Source: Elusimicrobiota bacterium (GTDB lineage Bacteria; Elusimicrobiota; Elusimicrobia; UBA1565; UBA9628). From it: DNA of 64,000 nucleotides. Under the pieces are notes generated by a model that ran no database searches, was not told the DNA's origin, and worked only from the letters and a program-made list of their open reading frames with translations. Shown one piece after another: positions 22,472 to 31,901 of this stretch (its first letter is position 1; each line of letters starts with the position of its first letter). The stretch lies in assembly GCA_028868375.1 (NCBI GenBank), contig JAGWUP010000005.1, positions 124,001-188,000 of the forward strand, given 5' to 3'. The translations under genes were made by a program, and so were the position numbers.

Positions 22472-23482
22472 ATGAAGACTCGCTGGCGGACGCTTGCATG
22501 CGCTGTTCAAGCTCTGTCGCTGTTTGTCCCCGGCTTTTTGGGGAGCGCGTCGGCCGATCCGATACGGCCGGCGACTCTGACGATCTATCATGAGCAGCCC
22601 CGGCTCGCCCTAGCCCCCGGCGCGCGCTCCAAGCTCGATGCCGGCCAAGGAGCGCGCGTTCTCAAGGAAGCCGGCTGGACCGGCGGGGATTTTTTCAAGG
22701 ACGCGGCGCGCCTCGAGCGCTGGATGGAATTCAGTTTCGACGGCTCCGAGGATCATATAGACCGGCGAGAGTTCGAGCTGACGGGAGAGGGAACGGCTCG
22801 CGGGCTGCTTCGATCGCGCAAGCTTCGTTCCTGCTTGGATTGGGCCCTCCTGAAAGCGGCGTTGATTCGCTCCGCCGGCTATCCGGCGCTCATCGTCGAG
22901 GCGGTCGATGTCCGGTGGATGAAGGAGGTCCGCAACGGCCGCGCAGCCAAGGGGTTGTTCGGCCACGTTCTGGTGGAAGTTTACGTGGGCGGGCGCTGGG
23001 CGCTCTTGGATTCGACCTCGTCCAAATATATCCCGGACTATGATCCGGCCAACCCCATCATCCCCGAAAGCGACGGCGACGGATACCTCTGCGCGGCGGC
23101 CAAAGGCAGGGACCCGGTTGATTATGGTCTTGGGACGGTCTGGAAGCGGATGTCCTACCTGAGGCGCTTCGCCAAGAGCGTGGACCCCGACCGCTTCCGC
23201 GCGCCCGGCTACAAATTCGTGGATTTGCCCGGGAGCGGGGAGTCCTTGCCGAACCTGTCGGAGGCGGCCCTGGCGCGCCCCGATCCCAGCCATCCGGGAT
23301 TTTTCGGCGCGACCGTCCAGATCCGCGCTAGGGATCTCGACATCCACGTCGAGAAATCCGGCGGGCGTTACCTGGCCCTGCTCTATCCCTACGGCCGCGT
23401 TTTCCAGGGGCGACCGGCCAAGACGCTTTCCTTTGGGAGCCGGGCCGCCCTCAAACGCTACCTTTGGAGCCTTCTGCCGTAA
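22472..23482 (+). CDS. Secreted transglutaminase-like cysteine protein
   Basis: 336 residues with a signal peptide (about 1-28, ending SASADP). A transglutaminase-like core is visible: Cys in RSCLDWALLKAALIRSAGYPA, His in KGLFGHVLVEVYV and Asp in RWALLDSTSSKYIPDY, the order of the Cys-His-Asp triad. It is therefore likely a periplasmic protease or amidase of the transglutaminase fold. ATG 22472 is preferred; a TTG 9 nt upstream is also in frame. The gene has its own -35/-10 promoter. Confidence 0.75.
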   Translation: MKTRWRTLACAVQALSLFVPGFLGSASADPIRPATLTIYHEQPRLALAPGARSKLDAGQGARVLKEAGWTGGDFFKDAARLERWMEFSFDGSEDHIDRREFELTGEGTARGLLRSRKLRSCLDWALLKAALIRSAGYPALIVEAVDVRWMKEVRNGRAAKGLFGHVLVEVYVGGRWALLDSTSSKYIPDYDPANPIIPESDGDGYLCAAAKGRDPVDYGLGTVWKRMSYLRRFAKSVDPDRFRAPGYKFVDLPGSGESLPNLSEAALARPDPSHPGFFGATVQIRARDLDIHVEKSGGRYLALLYPYGRVFQGRPAKTLSFGSRAALKRYLWSLLP

Positions 23483-23530
23483 TTTTAGAGCGCGTTCAGG
23501 GCTCCCTGAAATCGGCGGGCCGCTTGGCTG

Positions 23531-24526
23531 TCATTGCCGCGACCAGGCGGCCTGGCGGACCATGGCGTCGACGCGGCGGCCGATGGCGGCGCCGCCGGCG
23601 GGAAGCCCGGAGGCTTGGGCCAGCCGCTGCGAGCTCTCCGGCCCTTGGCCGCCGAGGGCGGTTTCGATGAGGGCCGAGAGGCGGACGCCGGCTTTTTCTA
23701 GGCGCAGCTCGGCCAAGGCCTGCATGCGGTCGTGGTAGGAGGCGTCGATTCGCCCGCCGTCGGCGGCGTATTCCGGGTAAATGTCGTCCTTGGCGATCTG
23801 GAAGCTTTCCCTGGCGGCGTCCGCGACGAAGTCCCCGGAGGTCCAGGAGGAAATGTCTCGCTTCTTGATGTCGCGCTCCAGTTGGGCGGCCAGGGTGGAG
23901 GGGTCGAGCTTGTCCTTGGGCTCGATGATGTGGTCCCAGAGGGCGTGCAGGTTGAGCCGCTGCGAGCGGGAGCCCTCGAAGACGACGGGCTTGGCGTTGC
24001 CGCCGTAATCGCTTCGTCCGTCGACGATTTCATCGGCGCAATGGAGGGGCTGGTGCTCGTCGCCGACGAAATGGACCAGGTAGATGAGGGCGAGCTGCCT
24101 TTGCGAGAAGGATGCGGAGGAATCCTCCAGCGCGCGGACGTCGTCCTTGATCTGGTCGACGACGCAGTTGCCGCCCGGGCAGTAGGGCTCCAGGGATTCT
24201 GGAGAGTCGCTGATCGGTATGTCGATGAAATGCCAGGGCCGGCTTTGCGGCTCGGCGTCGAGCTGGATGCCGGCGCAGTCGGCGCCGCTGCCGCGGCGGA
24301 TGAAGTCGGCGCAGGGGGCGACCTGCTCCAGGGTGGCGCCGCCCAGAAGCCGCTCTGCGGCGGCCAGGGCCCGCGGATTTCGCGCGGCGAGCAGGTCCGC
24401 GGCGATCAAGCCGACGGTCTCATGCCCGCGCGCGGACCAGCCCAGCGCGGGATTCGAATGCAGGGCCAGGAAAACGAACGCCAAAACGACGCCGGACAGG
24501 ACTCGTCTGCGGCCGTTCTCGCTCAT
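23531..24526 (-). CDS. S1/P1-type zinc-dependent nuclease
   Basis: 331 residues. The signal peptide is expected to end right before Trp30 (ALG-WSARGHETVG); in S1/P1 nucleases the mature N-terminal Trp itself ligates zinc. Further metal-binding stretches are HFIDIP, LVHFVGDEHQPLHCAD and NLHALWDHII. It degrades single-stranded RNA/DNA and 3'-nucleotides outside the cytoplasm, probably for phosphate or nucleoside scavenging. The upstream region carries a minus-strand terminator-like hairpin that could attenuate it. Confidence 0.92.
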   Translation of the reverse strand: MSENGRRRVLSGVVLAFVFLALHSNPALGWSARGHETVGLIAADLLAARNPRALAAAERLLGGATLEQVAPCADFIRRGSGADCAGIQLDAEPQSRPWHFIDIPISDSPESLEPYCPGGNCVVDQIKDDVRALEDSSASFSQRQLALIYLVHFVGDEHQPLHCADEIVDGRSDYGGNAKPVVFEGSRSQRLNLHALWDHIIEPKDKLDPSTLAAQLERDIKKRDISSWTSGDFVADAARESFQIAKDDIYPEYAADGGRIDASYHDRMQALAELRLEKAGVRLSALIETALGGQGPESSQRLAQASGLPAGGAAIGRRVDAMVRQAAWSRQ

Positions 24527-24557
24527 CGTTGCCCCCTATGCCGTCCTTTTGGCCGAC

Positions 24558-24587
24558 AAAAAGCGGGAGGCGGTTCGACCGCCTCCC
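24558..24587 (-). terminator. Intrinsic terminator upstream of the S1/P1 nuclease gene
   Basis: On the minus strand GGGAGGCGGT-CGA-ACCGCCTCCC (perfect 10-bp stem) is followed by GC and five U. It sits about 30-60 bp upstream of ATG 24526, so it would end a short transcript begun in 24600-24750, either a small RNA or an attenuated leader. Confidence 0.6.
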
Positions 24588-24632
24588 GTCGCTTCGGGTC
24601 GCGCGTCTCATGGGTCAGCCGGAGAATAGGGC

Positions 24633-24732
24633 TTTGGTCCTAGTTGAATAGGGCCAAAAGACCTATATACATATAGGACTAAAGTCCTATATGTTCCAGC
24701 CCCCGGATGCCGCCATGGGACTTAAGACCTAG
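24633..24732. promoter_or_regulatory. Cluster of nested palindromes with AAGwCCTA repeats
   Basis: Two overlapping palindromes: CCTATAT-AC-ATATAGG (24662-24677) and ATAGGACT-AA-AGTCCTAT (24673-24690). Direct repeats of AAGACCTA/AAGTCCTA occur at 24658, 24682 and 24724, with a related TTGGTCCTAG at 24634. The two hairpins are mutually exclusive. It lies between divergent genes (S1/P1 nuclease and the giant protein) and looks like a multi-site operator or an RNA switch. Confidence 0.5.
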
Positions 24733-24753
24733 CCGCTCTTAGGCCTTCGGTCC

Positions 24754-27700
24754 ATGGCGGCGGCGGCCCAGAAAGGCCATCCTGTGGTCATGCGGCGGGA
24801 ACCTCGGGTCGGGATCGCGCGCCGGGCCTTGTCCCTGGGCCTGTCGGCGTGTCTGTTGGTGGGCCCCGCCGGCGGCGCCCTGGCCGGGCCCTTGCTGCCG
24901 GAGCAATTCAGCAATCCCCCTGCGCGCCTGCTGGCCTCCGACATCGTCGCGTTCCAGACCTGGTTCGTCTCCTACCTGAACGGCGCCCATCCCGACAGCC
25001 TGGCGCGCTTCAGCGCGCGGCGCAGGGATCTGGCCGAATTCCTCAAATCCGAGTCGGGGCTTTCCCAGGAGGACAGGCGGCGTTTGGGCGCCCAGCTCGA
25101 CGACTTGCAGGCGGCCATCGCCCAGGCCGCGGCCGCGCATGGAAATAAGGCGATGCTGCGTCGGCTGGCGGCCCGGCTGGAGGAGGGCGGCGGCGCCAGG
25201 ACGGTCCAGGGAGCCCTCTCGAACATGGGCTCCGGCCGCGTTTCTCCGGGCCAGGCCTATGATAACAGCGGCGCCGGGCCTCGCGGCCTGCCGGTGGCGG
25301 CGCCGGCCCCGGGCCGGAAGCCCCAGGTCTCCTACACGCCGCAGCGCCGGGGATTCGCGGCGCCCATCGGGGATTTGCAGCGCGAGTTCGCCCAGTCCAG
25401 GAAGAACAACCTCGCGCGCCTGCTCGATCTGGCGCGGGCCACCTTCCAGGACCACGGCAGCGACCTGGCCGCCTATCTGCGCCGCGCCGACGCGATCTAC
25501 CGCGATTGGCTGGACCAGAAGGGTTTCTCCGATCGCGTCCCCTACCAGCACCTCGACTATTTCCGCGAAGATCATCCCCAAGTCGCCAATTTCCTAGAGG
25601 CGATGGAGAATCATCGGGTCTTCATCGCCCGCTGGCTGAGGCGGGGCGACATCCCGCCCGGCCTGGAGCTCTTTGCGTGGGAGCTCGGCCTCAAGCCTCA
25701 AGGGGGAAGGAAGTACTTCTTCGAGACCCATGACGTCAACGGCGAGCGCTTCTGGGGGCTGGTGTCTCAGAGCGACAACGGGGACTCCCGCTTCGAGGGA
25801 GTCAACGCCAAGCGGACGAGAAGCCTGATCGTCGTGGTCGACGCGGCGCGGAAGCGCCAGATCGAGAGCCTGCTCGACTACGGCCAAAGCCGGGGCCTGC
25901 GCCCGGTGCGCGTGCGCACGACGACCTTCGACCTGGGCAGCCGCCAGCGCGTGCGCGAGGATATGACCGACGTCGCCCGGCAATTGACGGTGACGCGCCT
26001 CTACGAGGGCGGCCGGCTGGTCAGGTCCTATTCGCAGCGCGGCAATCGCCGCGAGATCGACGACATGATCAACTCCCTGCGCAGCGTCGTCTCCGCCGAC
26101 GGCGCGGTCCGCATCACCTCCCTCTTGCCGCCGGATCAGAGGCCCTTTCGCGAGCAGACCGGCATGCTCGACGCCCGCGGCCGCCTGCACATCAAGGAGA
26201 CCGTGCTCAACTCCGGCGTGCGCATCGACAACATCAACGCCAGGGTCAGCCTGATCGTCGGGGCGGACCGAAAGCCGCTGGCCTACGAGATCAACATCAA
26301 CGATCTCGTCAATGAAAACGACGCTGCCAAGCGCGCCCTTCTGATCGATCGGGCGGCCAGAGTCATCCTGGACGGCCTTTCCATTGCCGATCCCGACCAT
26401 GCCAAGGCGGCCGCCTTGGCGGGCTTCCTTAAGGACGCGCGCGGCTTGCGGCTGGGCGACGGCCCCGTCCGGCTGCTCTACCGCGACGGCCAATTCCGCC
26501 TGGAGTGCGCCGGGGGCGATCACTCGACGAGCGTGTATCTGGCCGCCTTCTCCTCCGGCCATGCCGCGGCGGGTCCGGTGCTGGCGGTCGATTGGGAATT
26601 GCGCGTCGACGACTCGACCCACCAGGGCTTGCAGCGGCATGCGGGCATCTGGCGGGAGTACGCCTCCAACGGGAATCGCTATACCTGGGAGATCGACCGG
26701 CCCCATGACGAGGCGGGAGACAGCACGGCCCATTTCGGGCTCTTCGATATCCCCCATCTGGCCGGCCTCTGGCGCCGCAAGGTCCGCGTCCAAGACGTCT
26801 ACGTCAACACCGATCAGCTTGTTGGGGGCGTCTACGTCGCTGGCGGACACAGCTTGTTCAAGACGGTCAAGGCGGAGGTGCCGAACAGCTCTTGGCTGGG
26901 CCGCGGGGCTTCTTGGGTGGGCGGGTTGCCGGTCGTGCGCCAGATCAATTACGGCCTTAATACCAGCCTCGATTACGTCTATGATCATGTGACCTACCGG
27001 GTTGGCTTGGACGCGGCGAGCTTGGTGCTAAATGCTGATGATGTTTTCCTTAATAGGGAGGCGACCAAGGCCAAGGATGATTCGCGCCTGACCGCCGCGC
27101 GGATCATGGACGAGGTCCGTTCCCGCCCCGCGGCGCTGCGCAAGCTCTACGAGCAGGTGCGCGCCGCCCGGCGGGAGACCCTGGAGGCCAGCCCGACGCC
27201 GCTGGCCGCTAGGGAGAAGAAGAGCATCATAGACGGCGGCATCTCCGATGAGGACGCCGTGGCCTGCTTGAAGCGCGATTTCGGCTCCGGCACCGCTGGG
27301 CGGCAGTTGGCGCGCGGCGGCCATCCCTTCTGGGGCGCTGCGATGAACGGGGTCGAGCTGACGGGGAAGGCGGCGCCCTTGATCATCGCCACGGCCGCCG
27401 CCGGCTCCGTGGTCGGCGGCTTGAGGACCCTGGCCGAGGGCAACAAGCTGCTGACGGCCGGCGTCAACTTCGTCGGCGGCGCCAAGAACTTGGCCACGCT
27501 TGCCGTCGTCGCGCCTTGGGCGCTGGACAGCGTCGATCAGGCGCTGCGGGTTCCGCAGAACGTCTCGACCATTTGGGCGGGCCAAAAGTCGGGAAACCGG
27601 CGCGACTACGATCAGGCCTATTTCGACATTTCCAACGCCCTCGTCAACACGACCTTCATGTTTTTGATGGTCCGGACGATGGGGTCTCGCTCCACCGATG

Positions 27701-29583
27701 GCAACCTGAGCCGGGCGCCCGGAACGACCGCCGTGGAAACGACATCCCCGGCGCCCAGCAATGGAGCCGGGACGGGCTCTGCCGCGCCGCCTGGCGCTCC
27801 CGCGGCCGAGCCGGCGGGCGGTCAGCCGGCGGCGGGGCAGCCCGCCGCGGGGCAGCCCGCTGCGGGGCAGCCCGCCACGGGACAGCCTGCCGCGGGACAG
27901 CCCGCCGCGGGGCAACCTTCGGCGGGACAGTCGTTGCCGCCGCAACCGCCGATGCAGCCGCTGCCGCCGATGCAACCGCTGCCGCCGATGGAGCCGCTGT
28001 CGTCATCGAACGGAGGAACAGCTCCTTCGGCCAATGCGTCTGCCCCTCCGGCCGGCAATGGGACCGGGGTGGCCTCAGACGCGACGGCTCCCGGCGCTCC
28101 CGCCTTGCCTGCCTCGAAGGGATTGTTGGGCAATCTTTGGAACGTCATGACGGGCAAGCTGAGCTGGCGGCAATTGGTCGAGATGAATCGCCAGGCGGCC
28201 AACCGCGCGGCCAGGAGCGTCGACCCGGAGCGATTGCCTAGGACCGGACAGTCGAATGTCGCAGGGCAAGCGGCCGCCAATGAAGGCGGCCAAAGCGGGC
28301 CAGCCCCTTCCGAGGCTGGGCAGCCGCGGACCAACGAGACGGAGAATTCCGGCCGGACGCAGACGGAAGCTTCTCAAACGCCGGCGAGGGTCGAGACGCC
28401 CGAGACGCCCAAGGAGCCGAAGAGCTGGAAGGAGAAACTGCGCGAGCGCGTCGGCGACGCCTGGAAGGCGGCCCGCCGAGGGTTTCGCGGCTTTATGTTC
28501 GTGCCGTGGACGCCGCGCCCCTCCTATGCCTTCGCCGACAGCGACGCCGACTCGCCCCGGGGCAAGGACGTCGCGCCCTTCAAGTTGAAACCAGAAAAGC
28601 CGGATCCTTACAAGGTCGATCCGACCGATCCCAACAAGAATCATAAGGATCCGGATAAAGGCAAGCATCAGGATCATGATGGTGGGGGTGGGGGCGGCGG
28701 TGGCACGACTCCGCACCATGCGAACAAGCGGGGGCATGACGGCAAGACCAAGCGGGACGCCGGCGGGATCGGACTGGCCGGAGGCGGCGGGGGAGGCGGC
28801 GCCGGCGATGGAGATTCCGGCAAGGCGGCCAAGGATGTCCCGGAACTGGGCGGCTCTGGCGGCGCAAGCGCGGGGGGAATGGGCGCGGGCGGCGGGGCGG
28901 GCGACGCGGCCGGCTCCGGCGCGGCCGCTCCGGCTTCCGACGTTGCTTCGCCGGCTTCTGCCCGCGGCGGCCCGGCTAGGCCTGCGCCCGCTTCCTCTTT
29001 CGCGGGCTCTCCGGCCCGGCGCGCTCCCCGGCATTCCGCTGCGCATCGCGCCGCGGAGGACTCTCCGGCGCCTTCCCAGATGGGCAGCCTGACGCCGGCC
29101 CCGTACGTCCAAGGGCGCGATCCGTACGACGGTTCCGAGGTTGGCGGGAAGGTTCTGTCCGCCGGCGGGGCGCCGGCGCCGGCGGATGAGTCTGGACATG
29201 GGGAGGCTTGGCGGAAGCTCAATCCAATTGCGCCGGCGTTCCCGCGCAAGTCGCCGCGGCGGTTGCGCTCCGCGCCGGCGTCGGCGGCCGCCAGCGCGGC
29301 GCCGGAGCCGGCGCAGGCTTACGGGGATGACTCGCAGGACCAGGATCCGGAGGATATGCTGGCCGCCGCCCCCTTCGACTACGGCCATCAGGGCAAGAAG
29401 ACTCCTCCCTCGCGCCAGCCGCTGGGGAAACTGCGCTGGCTGCTGGTGCTGGGCGAGCGCGTCGCCGCCGCCGCCGCCCTGCTCGCCCTCGGGAAATCCG
29501 ATCTGTCCTACCTGCTCGGCTTCTCGCGCCGCCGCCGCTACAAGCTTGAGGTCGCGAGAGCCTCCAAGGACGTTCAAGCCTGA
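24754..29583 (+). CDS. Giant secreted low-complexity protein
   Basis: 1609 residues. A signal-peptide-like N-terminus (MRREPRVGIARRALSLGLSA at 13-32, cleavage near ALAG; ATG 24790 is an alternative start) is followed by about 900 residues of globular, non-repetitive sequence. Then come a hydrophobic patch (about 875-975), a PAAGQ repeat, PPMQPL repeats, long Gly/Asp/Lys/Pro-rich linkers with Gly runs, and a C-terminal hydrophobic segment before a basic tail (SRRRRYKLEV). No family recognised. The layout suggests a cell-surface or envelope-spanning protein. Its promoter is unclear, but a nested palindrome cluster lies just upstream. Confidence 0.75.
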   Translation: MAAAAQKGHPVVMRREPRVGIARRALSLGLSACLLVGPAGGALAGPLLPEQFSNPPARLLASDIVAFQTWFVSYLNGAHPDSLARFSARRRDLAEFLKSESGLSQEDRRRLGAQLDDLQAAIAQAAAAHGNKAMLRRLAARLEEGGGARTVQGALSNMGSGRVSPGQAYDNSGAGPRGLPVAAPAPGRKPQVSYTPQRRGFAAPIGDLQREFAQSRKNNLARLLDLARATFQDHGSDLAAYLRRADAIYRDWLDQKGFSDRVPYQHLDYFREDHPQVANFLEAMENHRVFIARWLRRGDIPPGLELFAWELGLKPQGGRKYFFETHDVNGERFWGLVSQSDNGDSRFEGVNAKRTRSLIVVVDAARKRQIESLLDYGQSRGLRPVRVRTTTFDLGSRQRVREDMTDVARQLTVTRLYEGGRLVRSYSQRGNRREIDDMINSLRSVVSADGAVRITSLLPPDQRPFREQTGMLDARGRLHIKETVLNSGVRIDNINARVSLIVGADRKPLAYEININDLVNENDAAKRALLIDRAARVILDGLSIADPDHAKAAALAGFLKDARGLRLGDGPVRLLYRDGQFRLECAGGDHSTSVYLAAFSSGHAAAGPVLAVDWELRVDDSTHQGLQRHAGIWREYASNGNRYTWEIDRPHDEAGDSTAHFGLFDIPHLAGLWRRKVRVQDVYVNTDQLVGGVYVAGGHSLFKTVKAEVPNSSWLGRGASWVGGLPVVRQINYGLNTSLDYVYDHVTYRVGLDAASLVLNADDVFLNREATKAKDDSRLTAARIMDEVRSRPAALRKLYEQVRAARRETLEASPTPLAAREKKSIIDGGISDEDAVACLKRDFGSGTAGRQLARGGHPFWGAAMNGVELTGKAAPLIIATAAAGSVVGGLRTLAEGNKLLTAGVNFVGGAKNLATLAVVAPWALDSVDQALRVPQNVSTIWAGQKSGNRRDYDQAYFDISNALVNTTFMFLMVRTMGSRSTDGNLSRAPGTTAVETTSPAPSNGAGTGSAAPPGAPAAEPAGGQPAAGQPAAGQPAAGQPATGQPAAGQPAAGQPSAGQSLPPQPPMQPLPPMQPLPPMEPLSSSNGGTAPSANASAPPAGNGTGVASDATAPGAPALPASKGLLGNLWNVMTGKLSWRQLVEMNRQAANRAARSVDPERLPRTGQSNVAGQAAANEGGQSGPAPSEAGQPRTNETENSGRTQTEASQTPARVETPETPKEPKSWKEKLRERVGDAWKAARRGFRGFMFVPWTPRPSYAFADSDADSPRGKDVAPFKLKPEKPDPYKVDPTDPNKNHKDPDKGKHQDHDGGGGGGGGTTPHHANKRGHDGKTKRDAGGIGLAGGGGGGGAGDGDSGKAAKDVPELGGSGGASAGGMGAGGGAGDAAGSGAAAPASDVASPASARGGPARPAPASSFAGSPARRAPRHSAAHRAAEDSPAPSQMGSLTPAPYVQGRDPYDGSEVGGKVLSAGGAPAPADESGHGEAWRKLNPIAPAFPRKSPRRLRSAPASAAASAAPEPAQAYGDDSQDQDPEDMLAAAPFDYGHQGKKTPPSRQPLGKLRWLLVLGERVAAAAALLALGKSDLSYLLGFSRRRRYKLEVARASKDVQA
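27823..27927 (+). repeat. 15-bp tandem repeat inside the giant gene
   Basis: Seven in-frame units of a 15-bp repeat (consensus CAGCCCGCCGCGGGG) encode Gln-Pro-Ala-Ala-Gly. They are followed by 18-bp units encoding Pro-Pro-Met-Gln-Pro-Leu. Units differ at third positions. Likely a flexible linker with slippage-prone length. Confidence 0.9.
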
Positions 29584-29590
29584 ACCCGTC

Positions 29591-29619
29591 TTGATCGCCG
29601 GCTTGTAGAGCGCTATCGT
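29591..29619 (+). promoter_or_regulatory. Promoter of the M23 peptidase gene
   Basis: TTGATC (29591-29596), 17-bp spacer, TATCGT (29614-29619), ending 5 nt before ATG 29625; predicted leaderless. Confidence 0.5.
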
Positions 29620-29624
29620 TGAGC

Positions 29625-30491
29625 ATGCCGTCCTTCTGTTTCTTGGCCCTGGCCGCCTTGGCCGCCGCGGCTCAGCCGAGCGTGCGGGTGATCACGCGGG
29701 CGGGGGCGGCTCCCGGCGAAGCCGCTCTAGTGGTGGTGCGCGGCCAGATGGCTGGACATCCCCCGGCCGGCTCGCTGGCCGGGCAGCCCCTGCATTTTTG
29801 GCGCGGCAAGCGCGGCGACTACCTGGCGTTGGCGGGCTTCGATCTCGACATCTCCACCGGGGCGCATCGGCTCAAGTTGGAGCTGCGCGGCAAGGGGGGG
29901 CGCCTTCACTATTGGTCCAGCGAGATTCTCGTCAAGCCCAAGGCCTTCCCGGTGGAGGACGTCCGCGTCGACGAGAAATACGTCGAGCCTTCCCGCGCTG
30001 AAGAGCTGCGCGCGGAGGCGGAGGCCAGCGGCTTAAGGCGCCTGTTCGCGCGGGCCGGCCCGCGGCCCCTGTTCGAGAGCCGCTCCTTTCGATCCTTCCG
30101 CTCCCCCATCCCGGGAGCGCTTTCCTCCCGCTTCGGCGAGCGGCGCTTCTTCAACGGGGTGCCCAAGGCGCCGCACAGCGGGGCCGATCTGCGGGCCAAA
30201 ATGGGCGTTCCGGTCAAGGCCGCCGCGCGCGGGCGCGTGGCTCTGGTCGCCGATCTTTTTTATTCCGGCTGGACCATCGTGCTCGACCATGGGCTGGGCC
30301 TCTACACCCTTTACGCCCACCTCTCGCGCGTCGACGTCAAGCAGGGCCAGCTCGTCCGCCAGGGCCGCCGTTTGGGCCTGGTGGGAGCCACCGGCCGCGT
30401 CACCGGGCCGCATCTGCACTGGGGCGCCAAGCTCGACGGCGCGCGCATCGATCCCTTCTGCCTGGTGGCTTTGCCCCTCAGCCGGTACTAG
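29625..30491 (+). CDS. M23 (LytM) family peptidase
   Basis: 288 residues with a signal peptide (ending AAAAQPS) and a C-terminal LytM/peptidase M23 domain: PGALSSRFGERRF, the zinc-binding HSGAD, DHGLGLYTLYAHL and HLHWGAK (HxH). The N-terminal half is an Ig-like or adaptor domain. It should cleave peptidoglycan cross-bridges or regulate amidases in the periplasm. ATG 29625 is preferred over a TTG 6 nt upstream because of the signal peptide and promoter spacing. Confidence 0.9.
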   Translation: MPSFCFLALAALAAAAQPSVRVITRAGAAPGEAALVVVRGQMAGHPPAGSLAGQPLHFWRGKRGDYLALAGFDLDISTGAHRLKLELRGKGGRLHYWSSEILVKPKAFPVEDVRVDEKYVEPSRAEELRAEAEASGLRRLFARAGPRPLFESRSFRSFRSPIPGALSSRFGERRFFNGVPKAPHSGADLRAKMGVPVKAAARGRVALVADLFYSGWTIVLDHGLGLYTLYAHLSRVDVKQGQLVRQGRRLGLVGATGRVTGPHLHWGAKLDGARIDPFCLVALPLSRY

Positions 30492-30594
30492 GCCGTCGTA
30501 ACTTTTTCGCAACACGGCCTTGGGACAATGATCCAGGCCCACCCCTCCGCCCTCGCCGTCCGGCGATGGCGCTCCCGCCCGGGAGGAGCATTCA

Positions 30595-31878
30595 GTGACG
30601 ACAGACGTGGAGGAGGGCGGCGAGGCGCTGGCATCGTCCAACACGATCGCCGCTTATTTTTCGGAAATCGGAAGAATCCCGCTTTTGAAGCGGGAGGATG
30701 AAGTGGCTCTGACGCGGACGATACGAACGAAAACACGGGAGCTCAGGCGCTTGGTTCTGGGCTCTCCGGTGGCTCTTCGCGCCATCAAGGATTGGAACGA
30801 ACTGCTGCTGGCCCGCGAGATCGACCCGGATGAATTGATGCCGCGCGGCCGCAAGAGCGCCTGGCAGCGCGGCGGCATGCGCCGGCGCGTGCGCGCGACG
30901 ACGTCTTTCATCCGGAAGGCCGAGCGGACTCTGAAGCCGGGGCCGCGGCGGGACGCCTTGGTCCTGGAGCGGATCCTGCGATTGGGATTGTCCGAGCGCA
31001 AGGTCGCCCGCTTGACCAACAAGATCCATTTGCTGGCCGAGGAGGTGCGCAAGCGCGCCCCCAACGACCGCCGGCCGCTGCCGATGCCGGCCAAGAATCT
31101 GCGGGAGTTGGATCGAAGCATCCGCCGCGTCGAGGAGGAAATTCAGCAGGCCAAGCGCCGGCTAGTGCAGGCCAACCTGCGGCTCGTCGTCTCCATCGCC
31201 AAGAGGCATGCCGGCTCCAACATGGAGCTCTTGGACTTGGTGCAGGAGGGCAGCCTGGGGCTCATGAAAGGAGCCGAGAAGTTCGATGAGGGGCGCGGCT
31301 TCAAGTTCTCGACCTACGCCACCTGGTGGATACGCCAGGCCATCAATCGGGCCCTGGCGGACAAGGACCGCACAGTCCGGGTTCCGGCGCACGTGCGCGA
31401 GCGCATGGTCAAGATCGCGCGCGCCTCGCAGGCGCTGCGCCAGGACCTGGGGCGCGATCCGAGCGTGCGGGAATACTCGCGGCGGCTGCGCCTGTCCCAA
31501 AGGAAGGTCAGGGTGACCCTGCAGGCGATGCAGGAGCCCGTCTCGCTGGCGGCTCCCTTCCGAATGGGGGATGAGGAGGGGGAGGTCGGCGACATGCTCG
31601 TCGATCCGGGGGAGGCGGGGCCCGCCGATGCCCTCAACCGCCTGCTGTGCCGCGACGCCTTGAAGCGGGCTTTCCGAGATCTGACGGAGCGGGAAGCGAT
31701 TCTGCTGCGCTTGCGCTTCGGCATGAACTCGCGATGCACCGAGAGCACGCTGGAGGAATGCGGACGCCGTCTCGGCGTCACGCGCGAGCGCGCGCGGCAG
31801 ATCGAGCTGAAGGCCATCGAGAAGCTGCAGTGCTCACCCTATATAACGGGACTTTACGAAGGCGAAATAAGGTCGTAA
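30595..31878 (+). CDS. RNA polymerase sigma-70 factor (RpoD-like)
   Basis: 427 residues, GTG start with GGGAGGAG about 7 nt upstream. Region 1.2 ([20 protein letters not shown], 20-39), a roughly 130-residue non-conserved insertion, region 2 ([14 protein letters not shown] to [15 protein letters not shown], 194-253), region 3, and region 4.2 ([18 protein letters not shown], 394-411). The -10-recognition helix is of the primary/group 2 type. The missing region 1.1 and the odd C-terminal tail after 4.2 ([16 protein letters not shown]) suggest a group 2 or lineage-specific sigma rather than a textbook RpoD. Confidence 0.9.
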   Translation: MTTDVEEGGEALASSNTIAAYFSEIGRIPLLKREDEVALTRTIRTKTRELRRLVLGSPVALRAIKDWNELLLAREIDPDELMPRGRKSAWQRGGMRRRVRATTSFIRKAERTLKPGPRRDALVLERILRLGLSERKVARLTNKIHLLAEEVRKRAPNDRRPLPMPAKNLRELDRSIRRVEEEIQQAKRRLVQANLRLVVSIAKRHAGSNMELLDLVQEGSLGLMKGAEKFDEGRGFKFSTYATWWIRQAINRALADKDRTVRVPAHVRERMVKIARASQALRQDLGRDPSVREYSRRLRLSQRKVRVTLQAMQEPVSLAAPFRMGDEEGEVGDMLVDPGEAGPADALNRLLCRDALKRAFRDLTEREAILLRLRFGMNSRCTESTLEECGRRLGVTRERARQIELKAIEKLQCSPYITGLYEGEIRS

Positions 31879-31889
31879 CAGCTTCCGCC

Positions 31890-31895
31890 TATGCT
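31890..31895 (+). promoter_or_regulatory. -10 element of a small membrane ORF
   Basis: TATGCT with a 6-nt gap to ATG 31902, the same geometry as at other leaderless genes here. Confidence 0.35.
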
Positions 31896-31901
31896 GTGCG
31901 C

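Noticed and set aside
25594-26988. 464-codon open frame on the minus strand inside the giant gene
   Set aside because: It is antisense to a continuous, signal-peptide-bearing coding frame, has low-information composition rich in Asp/Gly/Val/Arg and no recognisable motif; typical of GC-rich shadow frames.
27823-27927. Regular repeats that might be a CRISPR array
   Set aside because: Repeats are 15 bp, directly adjacent without spacers, in frame and code for QPAAG; this is a protein repeat. No CRISPR array or cas operon was found in the window.
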